A stretch of 64,000 nt of DNA from an uncultured Prevotella sp. GTDB lineage: Bacteria; Bacteroidota; Bacteroidia; Bacteroidales; Bacteroidaceae. The position numbers and the translations under genes are program-made. Shown piece by piece: positions 30,001-41,200 of the stretch. The stretch lies in assembly GCF_946407605.1 (NCBI RefSeq), contig NZ_CAMJOS010000010.1, positions 1-64,000 of the forward strand. The letters are read 5' to 3'. A model generated the notes under the pieces. That model was not told the DNA's origin, did not search any database, and worked only from the letters and a program-made list of their open reading frames with translations. Position 1 is the stretch's first letter. Each line of letters opens with the position of its first letter.

Positions 30001-31893
30001 AATACCTGCTGCCATGGTGCCGCCACTAACGATGGCAAAACTGTAGCAGTTGATGACACGCGATCTTTCATCAAGCAAACCAACGATGCTTCCCACATTG
30101 CCGTCACCACTGATAGTACTGGTACTGCTAATAGCAGTAACATTACCGTGGTCATCTTTTGTTTCGGTGAGTGTACCCAACACACCGCAGTTATAAATGC
30201 GTGAGTCACCCTTCGCTTCGTTACAGATAGCACCGACGTTGTTCATTTCATCATCTCCGCCAATATCTCCACTAATAGTAACATCTTTCAGAATGACATT
30301 CTTAATGGTTGCACCATCTGCATAGGCTACCAAAGGATAACTGAATGTCCTTGTAACCAAATTACCATCGATGGTTCCTTTGAAAGGATTGTCAGATGTG
30401 CCTATTGAGCCCAATAACGTGAAACTATTGGCAAGAATATAGTTGCCACTCATATCGGTTATTTGATTTGAAGAAGTAACTTCTGTGGGAGGCAGAAATG
30501 TGGCCTCACTAGAATTGATATAACCAGTATGTGTAGCAATGGCTCTGATAGTTGTTGCGTCTCCTTTTGCAAATGGTACAGTATAAGTTGGTGATGAAGA
30601 TGTGGCAGGGTCACCATTGGTCATATAATGAATTGTGGCTCCTGCGGTAGCACAAGTGATGGTGACAGTACCGCCACTGACAGTGATAACAGGCCTTGCA
30701 CATTGAGGAATTTCATAGGTGGCCACCACAGAAGGGAAGGCGTCAGTTGATCTTTTGGCAATAGCCTTGATGACTGTCATCGTTGTCGTTTGGTCGAGAC
30801 TGACTGATGTCGTACCTGTTCCTGTATAGTTTGTAGTTGTAGGTGTTGTTCCATCTGTAGTATAATAGATGGTTGCATCCGTCTCTGTAGTAATAGTAAA
30901 TGTATTGGTGGTAGTGTAATTATTGGTGATGGTCGGTTTGTCGACAACCGCTTTCTCAAAATACCATTTACAATCATCTGTACTACTGTTCCACAAACCA
31001 ATCAGACCTTTTCGATAATAATCATTGTTTGGTGTTCCGTTATATTGGTCTTGATTACCTCCAGAAACGGACAGATAAATATATGCCGCAATATCGCTAT
31101 CAACGGTTTTCGGCATTATTTCCATAGGTCCAGGAAAAGTCCCAGTAATTGTAAATTTAGCATTGTTACCAGGAGTAGTCAGTGTTTCAAGGTGTACTGA
31201 CTTTCGATATTTTAACTGCTTATAAGGCGGTTCATAGACTAAATATTTACCTGTGGAGGCATGGATGATATTGTAATAACTAGTCTCATTAGCATCAGGG
31301 GTAATTATCCAAATAGAATTATCAACTTTACCAGTTTTATAAGTTGTGACAAACGGCTTTTCTTGATCGCCATAATTATCGCCCGTATAATCGTAATTAC
31401 TGCCGCTAATATTTGTGGTACAGTATTGATTATGGAAATACGCATCGGCATAATGAGTTGCCTGCGGATTTTTAGCCGGCACCCAATACCAGTTATTTAT
31501 AGATGTTCCGGAATTATAATTACTTTTATTGGCAATATAATAAACTCCCGAAAGGTCCTCACCCCAAACACTCGTGGCTCCCATCACCATCATCACCATG
31601 ACGACGAGAGTGCGAAGGAATAGTGCACAGAGGGAGTGTCCCTCTGTCACTTTGTTATTATTCCCAGTGTGGGAATATTTTTTTCCCAGCGAGGGAATGT
31701 TTTTTTCCCAGTGTGGGAATAAGTTTGCAAGCTCAAACGGGGTCTGTTCCCCTGTGAGGTTTGGGAAAATTTGCGCCCACACGTAGGAAATTTTATTTCT
31801 ACGTGAGAGAAAAAGTTTTTCTACGTGTGCCTTCAAAAAACGGTATGTAGTACTATTCATGCAGTTCATATCTTGTATTAACTTTTCAGTCAT
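27037..31893 (-). CDS. Secreted multidomain YGGG-repeat protein (about 1618 aa)
   Basis: Order of parts, numbered from the ATG at 31893: an N-terminal extension (1-80) that translates palindromic repeats; a signal-like segment (about 82-110, ALFLRTLVVMVMMVMGATSVWG); a ricin-like beta-trefoil candidate (about 112-310); two chitobiase-C/FN3_7-like repeats (about 315-430, IYYTTDGTTPTTTNYTG and IHYMTNGDPATSS); a GLUG-like region (about 440-600, FKGTIDGN...VGSIVGLLD); mixed beta regions; and YGGG repeats (about 1180-1618). It ends inside a repeat unit (VYGGGNKGAVSGSTTVNIKE) with no sorting domain. The start is uncertain: ATG at 31893 shares the context ACAAGATATGA with the next gene, the longest ORF begins at 31968, and a GTG at 31650 would give a normal-length signal peptide. 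It lies 66 bp upstream of the 7318-residue gene, in the same frame. Confidence 0.75.
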   Translation of the reverse strand: MTEKLIQDMNCMNSTTYRFLKAHVEKLFLSRRNKISYVWAQIFPNLTGEQTPFELANLFPHWEKNIPSLGKKYSHTGNNNKVTEGHSLCALFLRTLVVMVMMVMGATSVWGEDLSGVYYIANKSNYNSGTSINNWYWVPAKNPQATHYADAYFHNQYCTTNISGSNYDYTGDNYGDQEKPFVTTYKTGKVDNSIWIITPDANETSYYNIIHASTGKYLVYEPPYKQLKYRKSVHLETLTTPGNNAKFTITGTFPGPMEIMPKTVDSDIAAYIYLSVSGGNQDQYNGTPNNDYYRKGLIGLWNSSTDDCKWYFEKAVVDKPTITNNYTTTNTFTITTETDATIYYTTDGTTPTTTNYTGTGTTSVSLDQTTTMTVIKAIAKRSTDAFPSVVATYEIPQCARPVITVSGGTVTITCATAGATIHYMTNGDPATSSSPTYTVPFAKGDATTIRAIATHTGYINSSEATFLPPTEVTSSNQITDMSGNYILANSFTLLGSIGTSDNPFKGTIDGNLVTRTFSYPLVAYADGATIKNVILKDVTISGDIGGDDEMNNVGAICNEAKGDSRIYNCGVLGTLTETKDDHGNVTAISSTSTISGDGNVGSIVGLLDERSRVINCYSFAIVSGGTMAAGIVGNNAQASTQSSLKTIVVNCMFYGDITGGTEKYPVYGNNSINNDADDGINPYCYYRKAATFTPTGYNRSWPAEEKNLTRFEYYRSILNSNKKLCTWWVNGTNETVPTDVDVSDVGIAKWVLDPAIAPYPILKPWGKYPSIINPDEDRRVNPSTKQWTNRDNASSHWGKHAAPDTEGQILGSVSVTINAGSHHSGTKHPTGSTSKSINITAMDTEYNDYCYGKIQLPYYNDVFGDPNGADHAAKYAGNYTDWVVTGWEISGGSDAVNYNFADRNSYNGRIYAQGGYFYVPEGVESITITAHWGKAVYLANRGYSIDRVKVTAGGYRKADRTESTNFAPAGTVENKFQNVDVYDDLQNAIKALGTSSTYPTVYDQAIVLIGNHQVKNGGDKSAANSIGYNLDSKWHPFTIMSADFDFDNEPDYCLQLQFRTNTDRPGIQPVRFDFLPVVELGLAVRHDKNAYSIGIFVPQGHFEITETSFMRTTQFEWDCGQDGGNNRIANDVPVILNGGEFDQLSVRYGNGNRTGYFLLGGHLWFHRFGPGTHPNTAETNKAKVKLCPVNVIGGDYPEFYLSGLYRADITPRDDQGDPFCFIDGGNFGKIYGSGYEKINGNVTFEINHAIIGEFYGGGINGSNPIGGNIKVTIDNSHVDKYCGGPVVGNMTGKTVTTDATGTTFGVFYGGGNGGNSYYRQLQNDGDQASSHIGTWDGSWNWQNFNPLNKENGVTAAYDDGNTNKGFHAEYEFEVFNQSNGVPNASGVDQITQRGFIRWIQFGITITGNVKSTLTDCIVENNFYGGGNLATVDGTVTSTLKNTTVKGEVFGAGFSATIPTFQVHDKANKSFPSIDNAGIITDGHIEDDGKVYEWTNDLNGMSESERKASPTYSKTVDNETKWYCYTWNSLENLGVVTKAVILNLTTSDTNGKTTIGTVGDDTTGHVYGGGDASAVNNTTNPTDASTTINISGNTEILGNVYGGGNKGAVSGSTTVNIKE
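31627..31719. promoter_or_regulatory. Array of four hairpin palindromes, three phased at 22 bp
   Basis: TTCCCAGTGTGGGAA at 31661-31675 and 31705-31719 and TTCCCAGCGAGGGAA at 31683-31697 are spaced exactly 22 bp, about two helical turns. A stronger palindrome (ACAGAGGGA-GTG-TCCCTCTGT) lies at 31627-31647. The array overlaps the 5' end of the middle YGGG gene and sits next to an alternative GTG start (31648-31650). It could be an operator array, RNA hairpins that affect translation, or both. Confidence 0.6.
31780..31827. repeat. TTCTACGTG repeats at 22 bp around an AGAAAAA-G-TTTTTCT palindrome
   Basis: TTCTACGTG occurs at 31797-31805 and 31819-31827 (22 bp apart); an inverted relative (CACGTAGGAA) is at 31780-31789. 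The palindrome AGAAAAAGTTTTTCT lies at 31808-31822. A matching palindrome with C in the centre occurs near 50217-50231, upstream of a fimbrillin gene, which hints at shared regulation. Confidence 0.5.
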
Positions 31894-31900
31894 ATCTTGT
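31879..31900 (-). repeat. 22-bp direct repeat, copy 1 (start-codon context)
   Basis: A 22-bp sequence containing ACAAGATATGACTGAAAAG on the minus strand is repeated exactly at 32160-32181. In both places it carries an ATG followed by codons for TEKL. A shorter version, ACAAGATATGA, forms the start of the 7318-residue gene at 26970. Confidence 0.75.
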
Positions 31901-31922
31901 ATTATATCTTCGTAATCTGTTA

Positions 31923-32186
31923 TTAATATACTGCAGCCTGACAGCGCACAAAGGGGCTGTCTTGCCATACTCTAGCCATACTCCAGCTATACTCTAGATA
32001 TACTCTAGATATACTCTTGCCATACTCTAGATATACTCTACCCATACTCTTGCCATACTCTTTCAGTATGCCTAGAGTATGCCTAGAGCCTGCCATCACC
32101 TTGAGTACACTAAGGCTGCTCCCTTGTGCTATTTCACAGTCTGTATCTCTTTCACTCAATAACTTTTCAGTCATATCTTGTGTCAT
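31923..32186 (-). CDS. Possible 87-residue leader ORF made of 11-bp repeats
   Basis: Begins MTQDMTEKLLSERD only about a dozen bases below a good promoter (32205-32236) and ends 29 bp before the ATG of the middle YGGG gene. Its second half translates an 11-bp tandem repeat into an 11-residue repeat (EYGKSxxRVYL). Of nine repeat units, the three read in phase 0 all lack the terminal TA that would create TAG there, while five of the other six have it. That fits an ORF kept open, but the sample is small and a 33-bp higher-order repeat could explain it. No homologue or function is recognised. Confidence 0.35.
   Translation of the reverse strand: MTQDMTEKLLSERDTDCEIAQGSSLSVLKVMAGSRHTLGILKEYGKSMGRVYLEYGKSISRVYLEYSWSMARVWQDSPFVRCQAAVY
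31966..32064. repeat. 11-bp tandem repeat array (nine units) with inverted copies
   Basis: Nine units of the form (c/t)ATACTCTAG(a/c) run from 31966 to 32064, one per helical turn. They are followed by inverted units (GTATGCCTAGA) to about 32091. CTAG, usually rare in bacterial DNA, recurs. The array lies between the promoter at 32205-32236 and the start of the middle YGGG gene. Confidence 0.85.
32160..32181 (-). repeat. 22-bp direct repeat, copy 2
   Basis: Identical to 31879-31900. Here it falls at the start of the 87-residue leader ORF. The two copies flank the 11-bp array, so recombination between them would delete 281 bp including the array. Confidence 0.75.
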
Positions 32187-32204
32187 TTTATTATTGCCAA
32201 ATTG

Positions 32205-32236
32205 CAAAATTAGTTATTTATTCGTAATCTTCCAAA
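32205..32236 (-). promoter_or_regulatory. Promoter for the 1618- and 7318-residue genes
   Basis: On the minus strand, TTTG (32233-32236), a 20-bp spacer, then TAATTTTG (32205-32212). This matches the Bacteroidetes primary sigma consensus TTTG / TAnnTTTG. It lies in the gap after the 4465-residue gene and gives the two downstream giant genes a start independent of the fimbrial operon. Confidence 0.65.
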
Positions 32237-32257
32237 TGTTCTGTGTTAAATTTCTTA

Positions 32258-35200
32258 CTACCTCACTGTGAGCTTCTTCAGCAGCTTGCCGTCGGCGCTC
32301 TGCACGATGTAAACACCAGCATTGCTGAGACGCGTCTCCACCGTCTGGCCCGGCTCGAGGGCGAAGGTGTTGATGGTGATACCATTCATGGTGAGGATGC
32401 GTACGTTGACGGTCTCCTTCAGGGTAGACTTGACATCAATCTTCAGGCGGCTGGTCTTGACGATGAGCTTGCCAGTATCGTCGATGTCGCCATCGCTGTA
32501 TTCCTCGTGTGGCATATCGCTATTCTCATCATTAGAGAAGATGATGCTGCGAGTGACACGAGAATTGTTAGTTGCCTTTTCGAAGTAAGGACGGAAGGCA
32601 TACAGCGATGTCGTCACCTTATTCGTCTTATTTGTTTCGGCATCGGCATCCAACTTGTTGTATGCATTACTTTCACTGTTCATGACGTAATTGCCAACAG
32701 CCAGCTCTTCGTTCATGTAGCTGGGCTTGAAGGTGTAGCCATTCTTAGTGACTCCGCCCATCTCGCTGTCGCTCACACCGATGCTGATGCCAGTCTGCGA
32801 TGCAAACGTGATGGTCTGCTTGTCGAGCTTGTCGGGTTCTGGGGTGTCAGTGTGCTGTGCCTTGAAGCTACCACTCAGGTCAAACTCATAGTAGGTCTGG
32901 CCTGGGAATCCGATGAGGTAAGGCGTCTTTCCTTGCAGCAACGGGTAGCCAGAGTGTGTGTGAGCCGACTGATAATAGGTCTGATATGTATCCTTGTTGG
33001 CATCCTTCTGGTTGGCATTCTTGTAATAGTAATCCCAAAGGAAGGTATTGGTGTAGTTCTTGTCACCACTCGATGCATCTGGATAGGTGAAGTTGGCCTT
33101 AGAAATCTCAGGGTCTCCACTTGTGGTGATACCTGTGAACTCTCTGAGCCAGTACTCGTGACCAATCTTAGAGTGGGTATTGTTCTCACTCTCGCGACTG
33201 CCGCTATAGAAGTGGGTAATCTCACCCTTCTGGTCGGTGGTAACCAACTCGGCAGTGAACGGGATGCTGATGCCCTGCCAGCCCTTGGTGCGGTCAACGA
33301 ATTCACCATCAGACGGTGTGCGCTGATACCACATACGCTTGTTCGAAGCAAATGTGTAGCCCATCGGTGCATTGAAGTCCTGCTTATCAACGAGCAGGTG
33401 GTCGCTGGTAGCAGTGAAGTCGTTCTGCACCAGGTGACCGCGGATAGACGATGTGTTAGCCTCTTCCACGATGCGATAGCTGGTAGGATACTTATAATAG
33501 GTGCTGTAGGCCGGATCAACGAAGTAGTCGTTCAGCACGGTGTATGTCTTCTGGTTGGCATACTCGGTGGTCTTGGTGGTAGTAGCCTGAGGAGCATATA
33601 CCAGCAGGTTCTGAGTCTCGTCGCAGTTGACGATGCTCTGCAGACCATCATCATCGAGCAGCGGCAGGTAGAACCAGTTTGTGGTGTTGTCCCAACCTAG
33701 TACGTATGTTCCAGTTACCTCATTGGTGTTGTTATGTCCGGCAAAGTCGATAGCCGTCATGTTTGGATGAGCCTCCTTAGTGCCATCCTTAGACTTTTGT
33801 GCCAGGTAGGCATCTGGGTTGAAGTGAGCCACATTCATCTTACTGCTGCGGTAGTAAGCCGGAGCACGATAAACACGGTTGGCTTTGCTGGTCTGCGACA
33901 GGCGTCCTGTGTTGTCCTTGACAACGGCTGTCGGCACATCCTGATGAGCCTCTATAGCCCAACCATAGGTCAGCTTCTGTCCGAAGAACAGGTAGTCGTC
34001 CGGATAGATGGGGTAGTAACCAGATCTCTCTACGTCCTTATTCGTGTCAGGATCTTTCACTGTTTCTGTATAGTAACGTTCATCCTTTGATGTCGGGATG
34101 GATCCTGCTGCATAGAGGAAGTCCTCGTTGGCGAAGCGGTCCTCGACATACTTAAAGCCACCATGTCCTGATGAGCACTTTGTAGGAGCGTCAGCATAGA
34201 CCTTATACGGCTGCAATGTCAGCGTGTTATCTTCATTGACGGTGAAATAACGGTCCTCCCACTTCGTTTCGTCTACGGTTCCCGAGGGCTGGATAGCATG
34301 GCGCTTGTGCAGGTAGAAGTTGTTCAGGTCGTAAGCCACTTCACCATTATAGAAGGCCTCGTCTGCCATTTGTGTTGCAGTACCGCGGTCGTTAGTACCT
34401 ATGTTATACAAATCTTTGTTGCTGTCTGAGTAGTAACTGTTAACAACCTGATAGCCGCTGGTACGTGTTGGGTCGCCAAATACTGGATATGGCTTTGTAC
34501 TTAATGGTGTTGTTCCTGTTGTCTTCACCCAGCAGCTCTCCACGTAGCCGTCGCCTGTGTCGGCAACGCCGGCACCTGTGAAGGAGCCCATGACGCCGAG
34601 GTTATAGACGTTACCGCAGAGTTTGTTGAAGAGTGAACCCGTTGTGCCCGTGGCGGGGTTGAGTCCACTGATGGTGTGGCCGTCACCATGAAGCGTACCT
34701 TCGAAGCACGGATCGCTGCCAGAGGCGATAGGCGTCCAAGGATTGTCTTCTTGGATGAACTCGGGCACACTTGGATTCGTTTCAGCGTTATAAGCAGGGT
34801 TGGTTACCCACTTCTTGCTGTGGTCGATATCGGTACGGAGGAAGAAGTCCAGGTTTGCTCCACCCTTGACTTGACTAGCGAGTAAGTGGTGATCCTTAAA
34901 CTTGCCATCATCAACTAAACCATCATTATTGCTATCGGTCGTTATCAGACTCAGATCGAACAGATCCTTCAGCAGGTCGAGACCATTCTGGCCGCTCTTG
35001 CTGTAGTCGTTGATGTAAATCTTCGGATCACGCTTCACACCCTCATGGTCAATGTACATGTGGTGAGTCTTGTTGCCATCCGACATCACATTGGCCAGGT
35101 CGTGGTAGTTAGCCACACTGACAGGCACGGCATTCGAATAGGTGCGGCCCAGATAGCTCTTGGCGTAGTAGGCCACATACCAGTCGTGCTGATACCAGTA

Positions 35201-38200
35201 GAGCGGGTCGAACGTCGGGTTGTAGTCACGTCCGTTGACATGGCTCTCGGCATCGCGCTGAGTCTCAAACAGCTCCCATCCGCCACCTGTCACCTCGTAG
35301 GCACCCGGCAACACGTTCGGCTCACCAATCGTGATGAAGTCACCAGGCAGGATGATGTCGGGCTTGGTGATATCTTCTACCACAGGCACGCCGCTCTCGA
35401 ACTTGATGTGGATATTCAGCACATGGCGTTCGCTGACAGGTGTCACATTACCAGAGTTGTCGCTCTCTTCATAGTCGTACTGATAGATGACGGTGATAAT
35501 CTTATCCTTCGAGAGGTTATAGATGTTGCTCTCACGGCTTACATACAGCGTACTGGTCTCGGTGGGCGAGATGCCGTGGAAGGTGAAGTTCTTCTGCTTG
35601 TTCTTTGCCTCCAGTTCATCATAATTTGTTGCATTAATAACCAAACCGATAGGCACTACATCATCGGTGGTATATGCCTCAGACTTGATACTTACGCTAT
35701 TACCATCTGCGTCATAACCCTGAGTTCCCGTTATACCAGAAATAAGTTTATTATCACTATCTTTCAATCCTTGCAAATTGGTCACGGCAGTACCATATGC
35801 GTCTTCCACATCATCTACTTCATAGCTCTCACGGCAATAGTAATAGGTATTGTCCTTCTCTCCTTCTGGGAAGGTCAGCACGGTAATGTTGCTTTGGTCT
35901 GTCAGACCAGAGAATGTCTCATAAGTGATGGTTGAACCAACAGCGTATGGTGTGTTGCCAATCTGGAAGGAGTTGTTCACCACATATACTTTATAATAAG
36001 TAGTGGTAACAGCACTTTCGCCCTCACCAGTAGTCTCCTCTACTAACTTACCGTCCTTTACATGGATAGCCACATAGTGGCGCTGCTCGTTAGGAAGCTT
36101 TTCGTATTCCTCGCTGGTATACTCGTGGTTAGGACTTAATGTGATGGTATTGTAGGTGGCTGTTTCGCTGCCTTTATAAGTGGCGGTATAGTCCAAAGCT
36201 CGGTTAAGAGAGTATCTGGCTTTATTACCCGTTGTCTCATCCTTCACTTGTGAAGATGTCGTATAATTACCGTCGTACTGGTATTTCTTGCCTTCCTCCT
36301 GAACGGTCTGGCCAGTAGAAGTCTTAGTGACACCATAGGTCGGGTCTATCAGCAGGTCAAGCGCATCGTAGTTGAAGATGAAATAATCACGGTCGCTCTC
36401 TGACATAGAACTCCAAGCCTCCAGACCACGATAGTTCACGTCCTTACCATAGCTACTGCCACCATATTTACCATCTTTCGTACAATAGTAAGCAGGAACC
36501 AGATATGAAGTCAAATCATCTCTTAAATTAGCTAATTGCAACAATGAAGACTTCTTGTCGGATGTAAAGTCTCCAGAGGTCGCTAATGCCTTGATGGCCT
36601 CAGTTGTCATTGCACTTGCTCCGGTATACAATGCATTCATTTGGGCATTGACACCATCTGTTCCAGTGAGATAGCTCAGAGCCTGAGTCTTCGACATCTT
36701 GGTATCCCTATAGATAAGGTCTGTCTTGCTGAGCTGGATGGTCTTGGTGCAGATGTATGCCTCGTCACACTGAGAATTGGTGAGATTGTTGTTTGACTTC
36801 TGAGTGGCAGAGATGGTAGCGCCAGGATTCAGATGACGATTGTCTGTACCCTCAGTTATTGTCACATCATCGATAATGATATAGGCCTTTTCAAAGTCTG
36901 CCTGATTAGCAGGTTTGGTGTCTGTAGTATAAGGATAAGCATCTTCAATGCTCTTTGAAATCAGGTCGCCCACCTTGTAGTCGCTCTGTCCAAGAACTAT
37001 ACTGGTTGCTCCTTCAAGTTTAGACGTGTCTAGTCGATAGGTAGGACCATCTTCGTAGGCGTCTTTGTCAATGGAGGTGTCTGTGTTATATACCTTCTTG
37101 GTAATCTTTCCTGTAAGAGAGTTTCCAGTCTTAGGCGTGTACCAAGTATCCCATGCTCCAGGATTGTTCACCTGATAGGTGAGCATGTAACCTGTGTCGT
37201 GGCCCAGGTCGTTAGAAGGACGGAAGATGTAATCTTTGTCGGCAGTGTTCTTGTCGGCATCCTCGATAACCTCGCCTTCTGCATTCTTATAGGTATGGGT
37301 ACCGAAGTTGTTGAACTCACTTTCGGTCATGACGTAAGTGCCCGGAGCATAAATCTTCGGTTCTCCATTCTCCTTCTCGTTGTCAATGTTCACTGCCACG
37401 CAGTTCACGTAGGTGTTCTCGATAAACAGAGCACGCTCGGATGCCGACATTAGATACCAATCCCAATAGCTGATAGGATCGTTCAGGCTATAGGTCTTAT
37501 CGCCAATGCTAATCTTCTTGTCGCCAGTGAGCTTCACGCCAGGCTGTGAGTAGTAGGCATAGCGGTTGGGCTTTACATCAAGCAGCTTCATGGAGCCGTG
37601 CGATGCTGCCGTGATAGTCAGCGGGATGTCAACAGCCTCGCTGAAAGCATTGGGTGAACCGGTGTAGGCTGAGATATACTGGTCGTAGACATAGACAGAA
37701 CCCTTGATATACCAATAGTGGGCAGGCACCCTGTTGGTGCCTAAATAGCGGTTGCTGATGTTATAGCAGTCGTCGATAATGGTCTGGGTGCTGTGTACAA
37801 AGTTACCTGAGGTTTCCCATTCCTTCTGATTTGGATCATCAGCATCGCTGGTTGTGGAAGGTTCTGAGTACTCATAGTCCCAGTGGGTGACAGCACCGCT
37901 ATTCAGTGCAGTCAGTGTGGTGTTCTTATGGCCAGTCTTGCTGCGCACACCGTGAATGTTCTTGGCATAGACGAAACCACCACCAATACCGGTTGATACG
38001 TTAATCAGGTCAAGCTCAACAACACCGGTGATGGGACCCCATACCTTTTCATAGAGGCCGTTGCCAGTGCTTTCCTCGGTGGTGATTTCCAGATATACGC
38101 CTGAAGCCAGGGCCACCTTGTTATGGCTGTTACCGTTGTTGCGCTTGCGCTCATTGTGGTGCAATTTCTTCCAGTCGTAGAAGGTCTGGTTAAGCGGTGT

Positions 38201-41200
38201 GCCAGTAATATTCAAACCGGAAATAGAGCGCAGCTTATACAAAGCTTCTACTGTGTTTGCAGTAATTGTTTCACCACTGACGGTAACACCAGGAATGGCT
38301 GCGGCAGCGGTCAAAGTTTTTGTTTTATCATCAGCTGTGAGATCACTCTTTAATGTAATCGAGGCTCCTGTCGGGTTAAGGTCTGGTCCGTACGTTTCAG
38401 TATTTTCATTATCTGTGGTACGAATAGCGCCATAACCGTTGGTGTCGCTTTCGCCACCGAAGTCTACATCGCTGGACAGCGCACCGAGATAGTTCACAAT
38501 ATTATATATACCGAAGTAGTTGCCATGCTGGTAAGCCTCGGTCCCTTCTGCATCACCGGCAGAGGAGATTTTCTTATTCAGCGAAACCTCACGAACACGG
38601 TTGATGGTGTAGTTGGTCAGGTCTACCTCGTCGGGCACACGGTCACGGGCTCCCTGCATCACCATACGGCTACCCCAGACGCCACAGAAGTCGGCACGCT
38701 GAATGGTGTTCATAGGACGACCGGCATAGACGGGCAGCACACCGCTCTCTTCCCAGAAGTAGGGCTTGTCTTTACCATCAACAAGGCGACTGTTAGGCAT
38801 CCATTCGTCATTAACTTTCTTAAGAACATCTATATTATTGTACTTGATAGATACCATGACAGGTGTCTGGGTGCCCTCTACATATATGATATTACCCTGA
38901 TTGTCTTTCTTTTCTGTGAGGAACAGGGTCAGCAGTTCATCGTAGGTGATAGTAGAAGCCTTAGTGGTTGTGCTGCCCTCTGTAGTAGATTTCTTATAGT
39001 TGGTGCCCTCCTTGTCTGTACAGTTTTCTATACAGGTGAATTTCAACTCGTAATAGTCGGCCTCACGGGCTGGCAGGGCTTTATACTGATCAATGGTGAT
39101 CTCCTCAGCAATTGAGTAGTAGTCGGTACCGTAGTTGGTAATGTTCAACTCACGATAGCCGTCAACCAGCGTCAGGTTTCCATCGCCGTAAAGACCACCC
39201 TGGTGGTTGGTGCCCAGTGAAATCAGGTCGCGGTGATAGACGTCGTTGATAGACGCAGTGGCGTTACCAAACACAGAGGCGACGTTGGCATTGGTGACTG
39301 ACTTACCAGAAGGCGTGTTACCACCGGCAAACACTGCATTGTGGATGATGATACCATAGGGGTCTAAGTTGTCCCATCTGCGGTCTGCATTTTTCTTGCC
39401 AAGCGTGTTCAATGCGGCTGTGGGAACATAAGAGCCAGAGAGATAGGTACGGTCAAAGGTGATGCCGTCAGCCGCTGTAACTATGCCATTAGCATCAATA
39501 CCTGCAAGTTGGTCAGAAGATTTCAGATAGTCTAAGTCAATTTCTGCCACCTCCTGGCCTTTGGCATATTTGATGCCAGTAAACGACAAATCGGCAAACG
39601 ACATACAATGTGGCTCAATCAGCACCTTACAGTCCTCAGTGAACATTCTCTCATCATCACCTTTTTCATTCTTTTCAGTAAAGAACCCTTCGTTGTCAAT
39701 AGTGGCACCGGCAGGTACTTGGGCATCATCGGCCCATTTATGCTTATAATAATAGCCTTGATAGTTATAATCCTTATGGTTTGGATCGAGTCCTGCATTG
39801 TAACGTACTCCGACACTGACACCCTTACCAAAGCTGCCATCAGCATTCTCATAGGCACTATACACATATCCGATATCACCACCGCCGAAGACGTTACCGT
39901 CGCCATAGTCCAGACGGGCGGCAGAACCAATCTCACCACCATGGATGTGTACCTCGGTCTGACCGAACACACAACCGTCGGCATGCAGCTTACCATAGCG
40001 TCCCAGGTTGTCGTAACCACGACCGCCGCCAAAGACATTGCGATTCACATGGCCGCCATACATCTCAATATGTGTTTTACCAGGACGGTAGAGACCTGAC
40101 AGTGTGCGGACAATGTCCTCACCATGCTTTGTCTCAGTGATGGCACCACGACCTATGGCTGCAATCTCACCGCCACCGAAGGCGCTATTACGGATATGAC
40201 CACCGAGAATCTTCACGTGAGTCTTGTCCACACTACTGTTATCGACATAACCGCCGCCGAAGACGTTACCAGCATCGTCCAGATTGCGGTTGGGGATAAA
40301 CTCACCTGTGGTCTGGTCTTTATAGGTGTCGTCGATAATCTTCTCCTCGTAGTGATCCTCGATGGTTTCGTCTGTATCAATAATCCATCCCATCTCGTTC
40401 TGCTTCTGGTTGGCATTCAGGTGCACATAACCAATATAACCGTTGTTCACGGTGATATTGGTAGTACCAAACACAGCACCACCCTCGCCGCCGCCATAGG
40501 CATTACGCTGAACGGTGGGCTTACCATTGGTGAAGCTACTTCCACCGATGTCACCGATGACCACGTGGGTCTCACCGTCGATGTCACGCGCCGTGGTGGT
40601 GCTGATGTCACCGGCATGATAGCCTACACCACCTTCCCAGCCGCCGCCATAGACGTTACGTACCGAACCGCCCTTGACATAGACATTGGCTGAAGCGGTG
40701 AAGCCATAGGGATTGTAATCTTCACTTTCGGAGTCACCATTGTAAGTACCCACACCAAAGAGGTCGTAAATAGAGCCGGAAGTTCCTGCGGCATAGAGGT
40801 CTTTCTTGACTGTACCGCCGAGCAGGGCAATATAGGTGGTGCCATAGACGTCGCCACTCAATGCGGCTGACGACTTACCATAACCACCACCATAGGCATA
40901 GCCGCTAACAGTGGCACCCTCATGGATAATCACGTTGGTGTCGTATTTCTTGAACCTCTTTGCCTTTTCATCAGAAGAATAGTTGCTGTAGTCGCGGTCG
41001 TCCATATCAGCTGTTCGTGCCAACTTACTGTTTGCAAGGTTGGTGGCTGTGTTGTCGACATAATCCGTGTAAGCAAGCTTACCACTACCATCTGTTGCAG
41101 TCGGAACGAAGTAGCTACCTAAGGTCCAGGCATTCTTCCAGTCGGCAGCCCATTTTGCTTTCAGTTCGTCAGTATTCGGGATGCGGACTCCATTAGCAAT

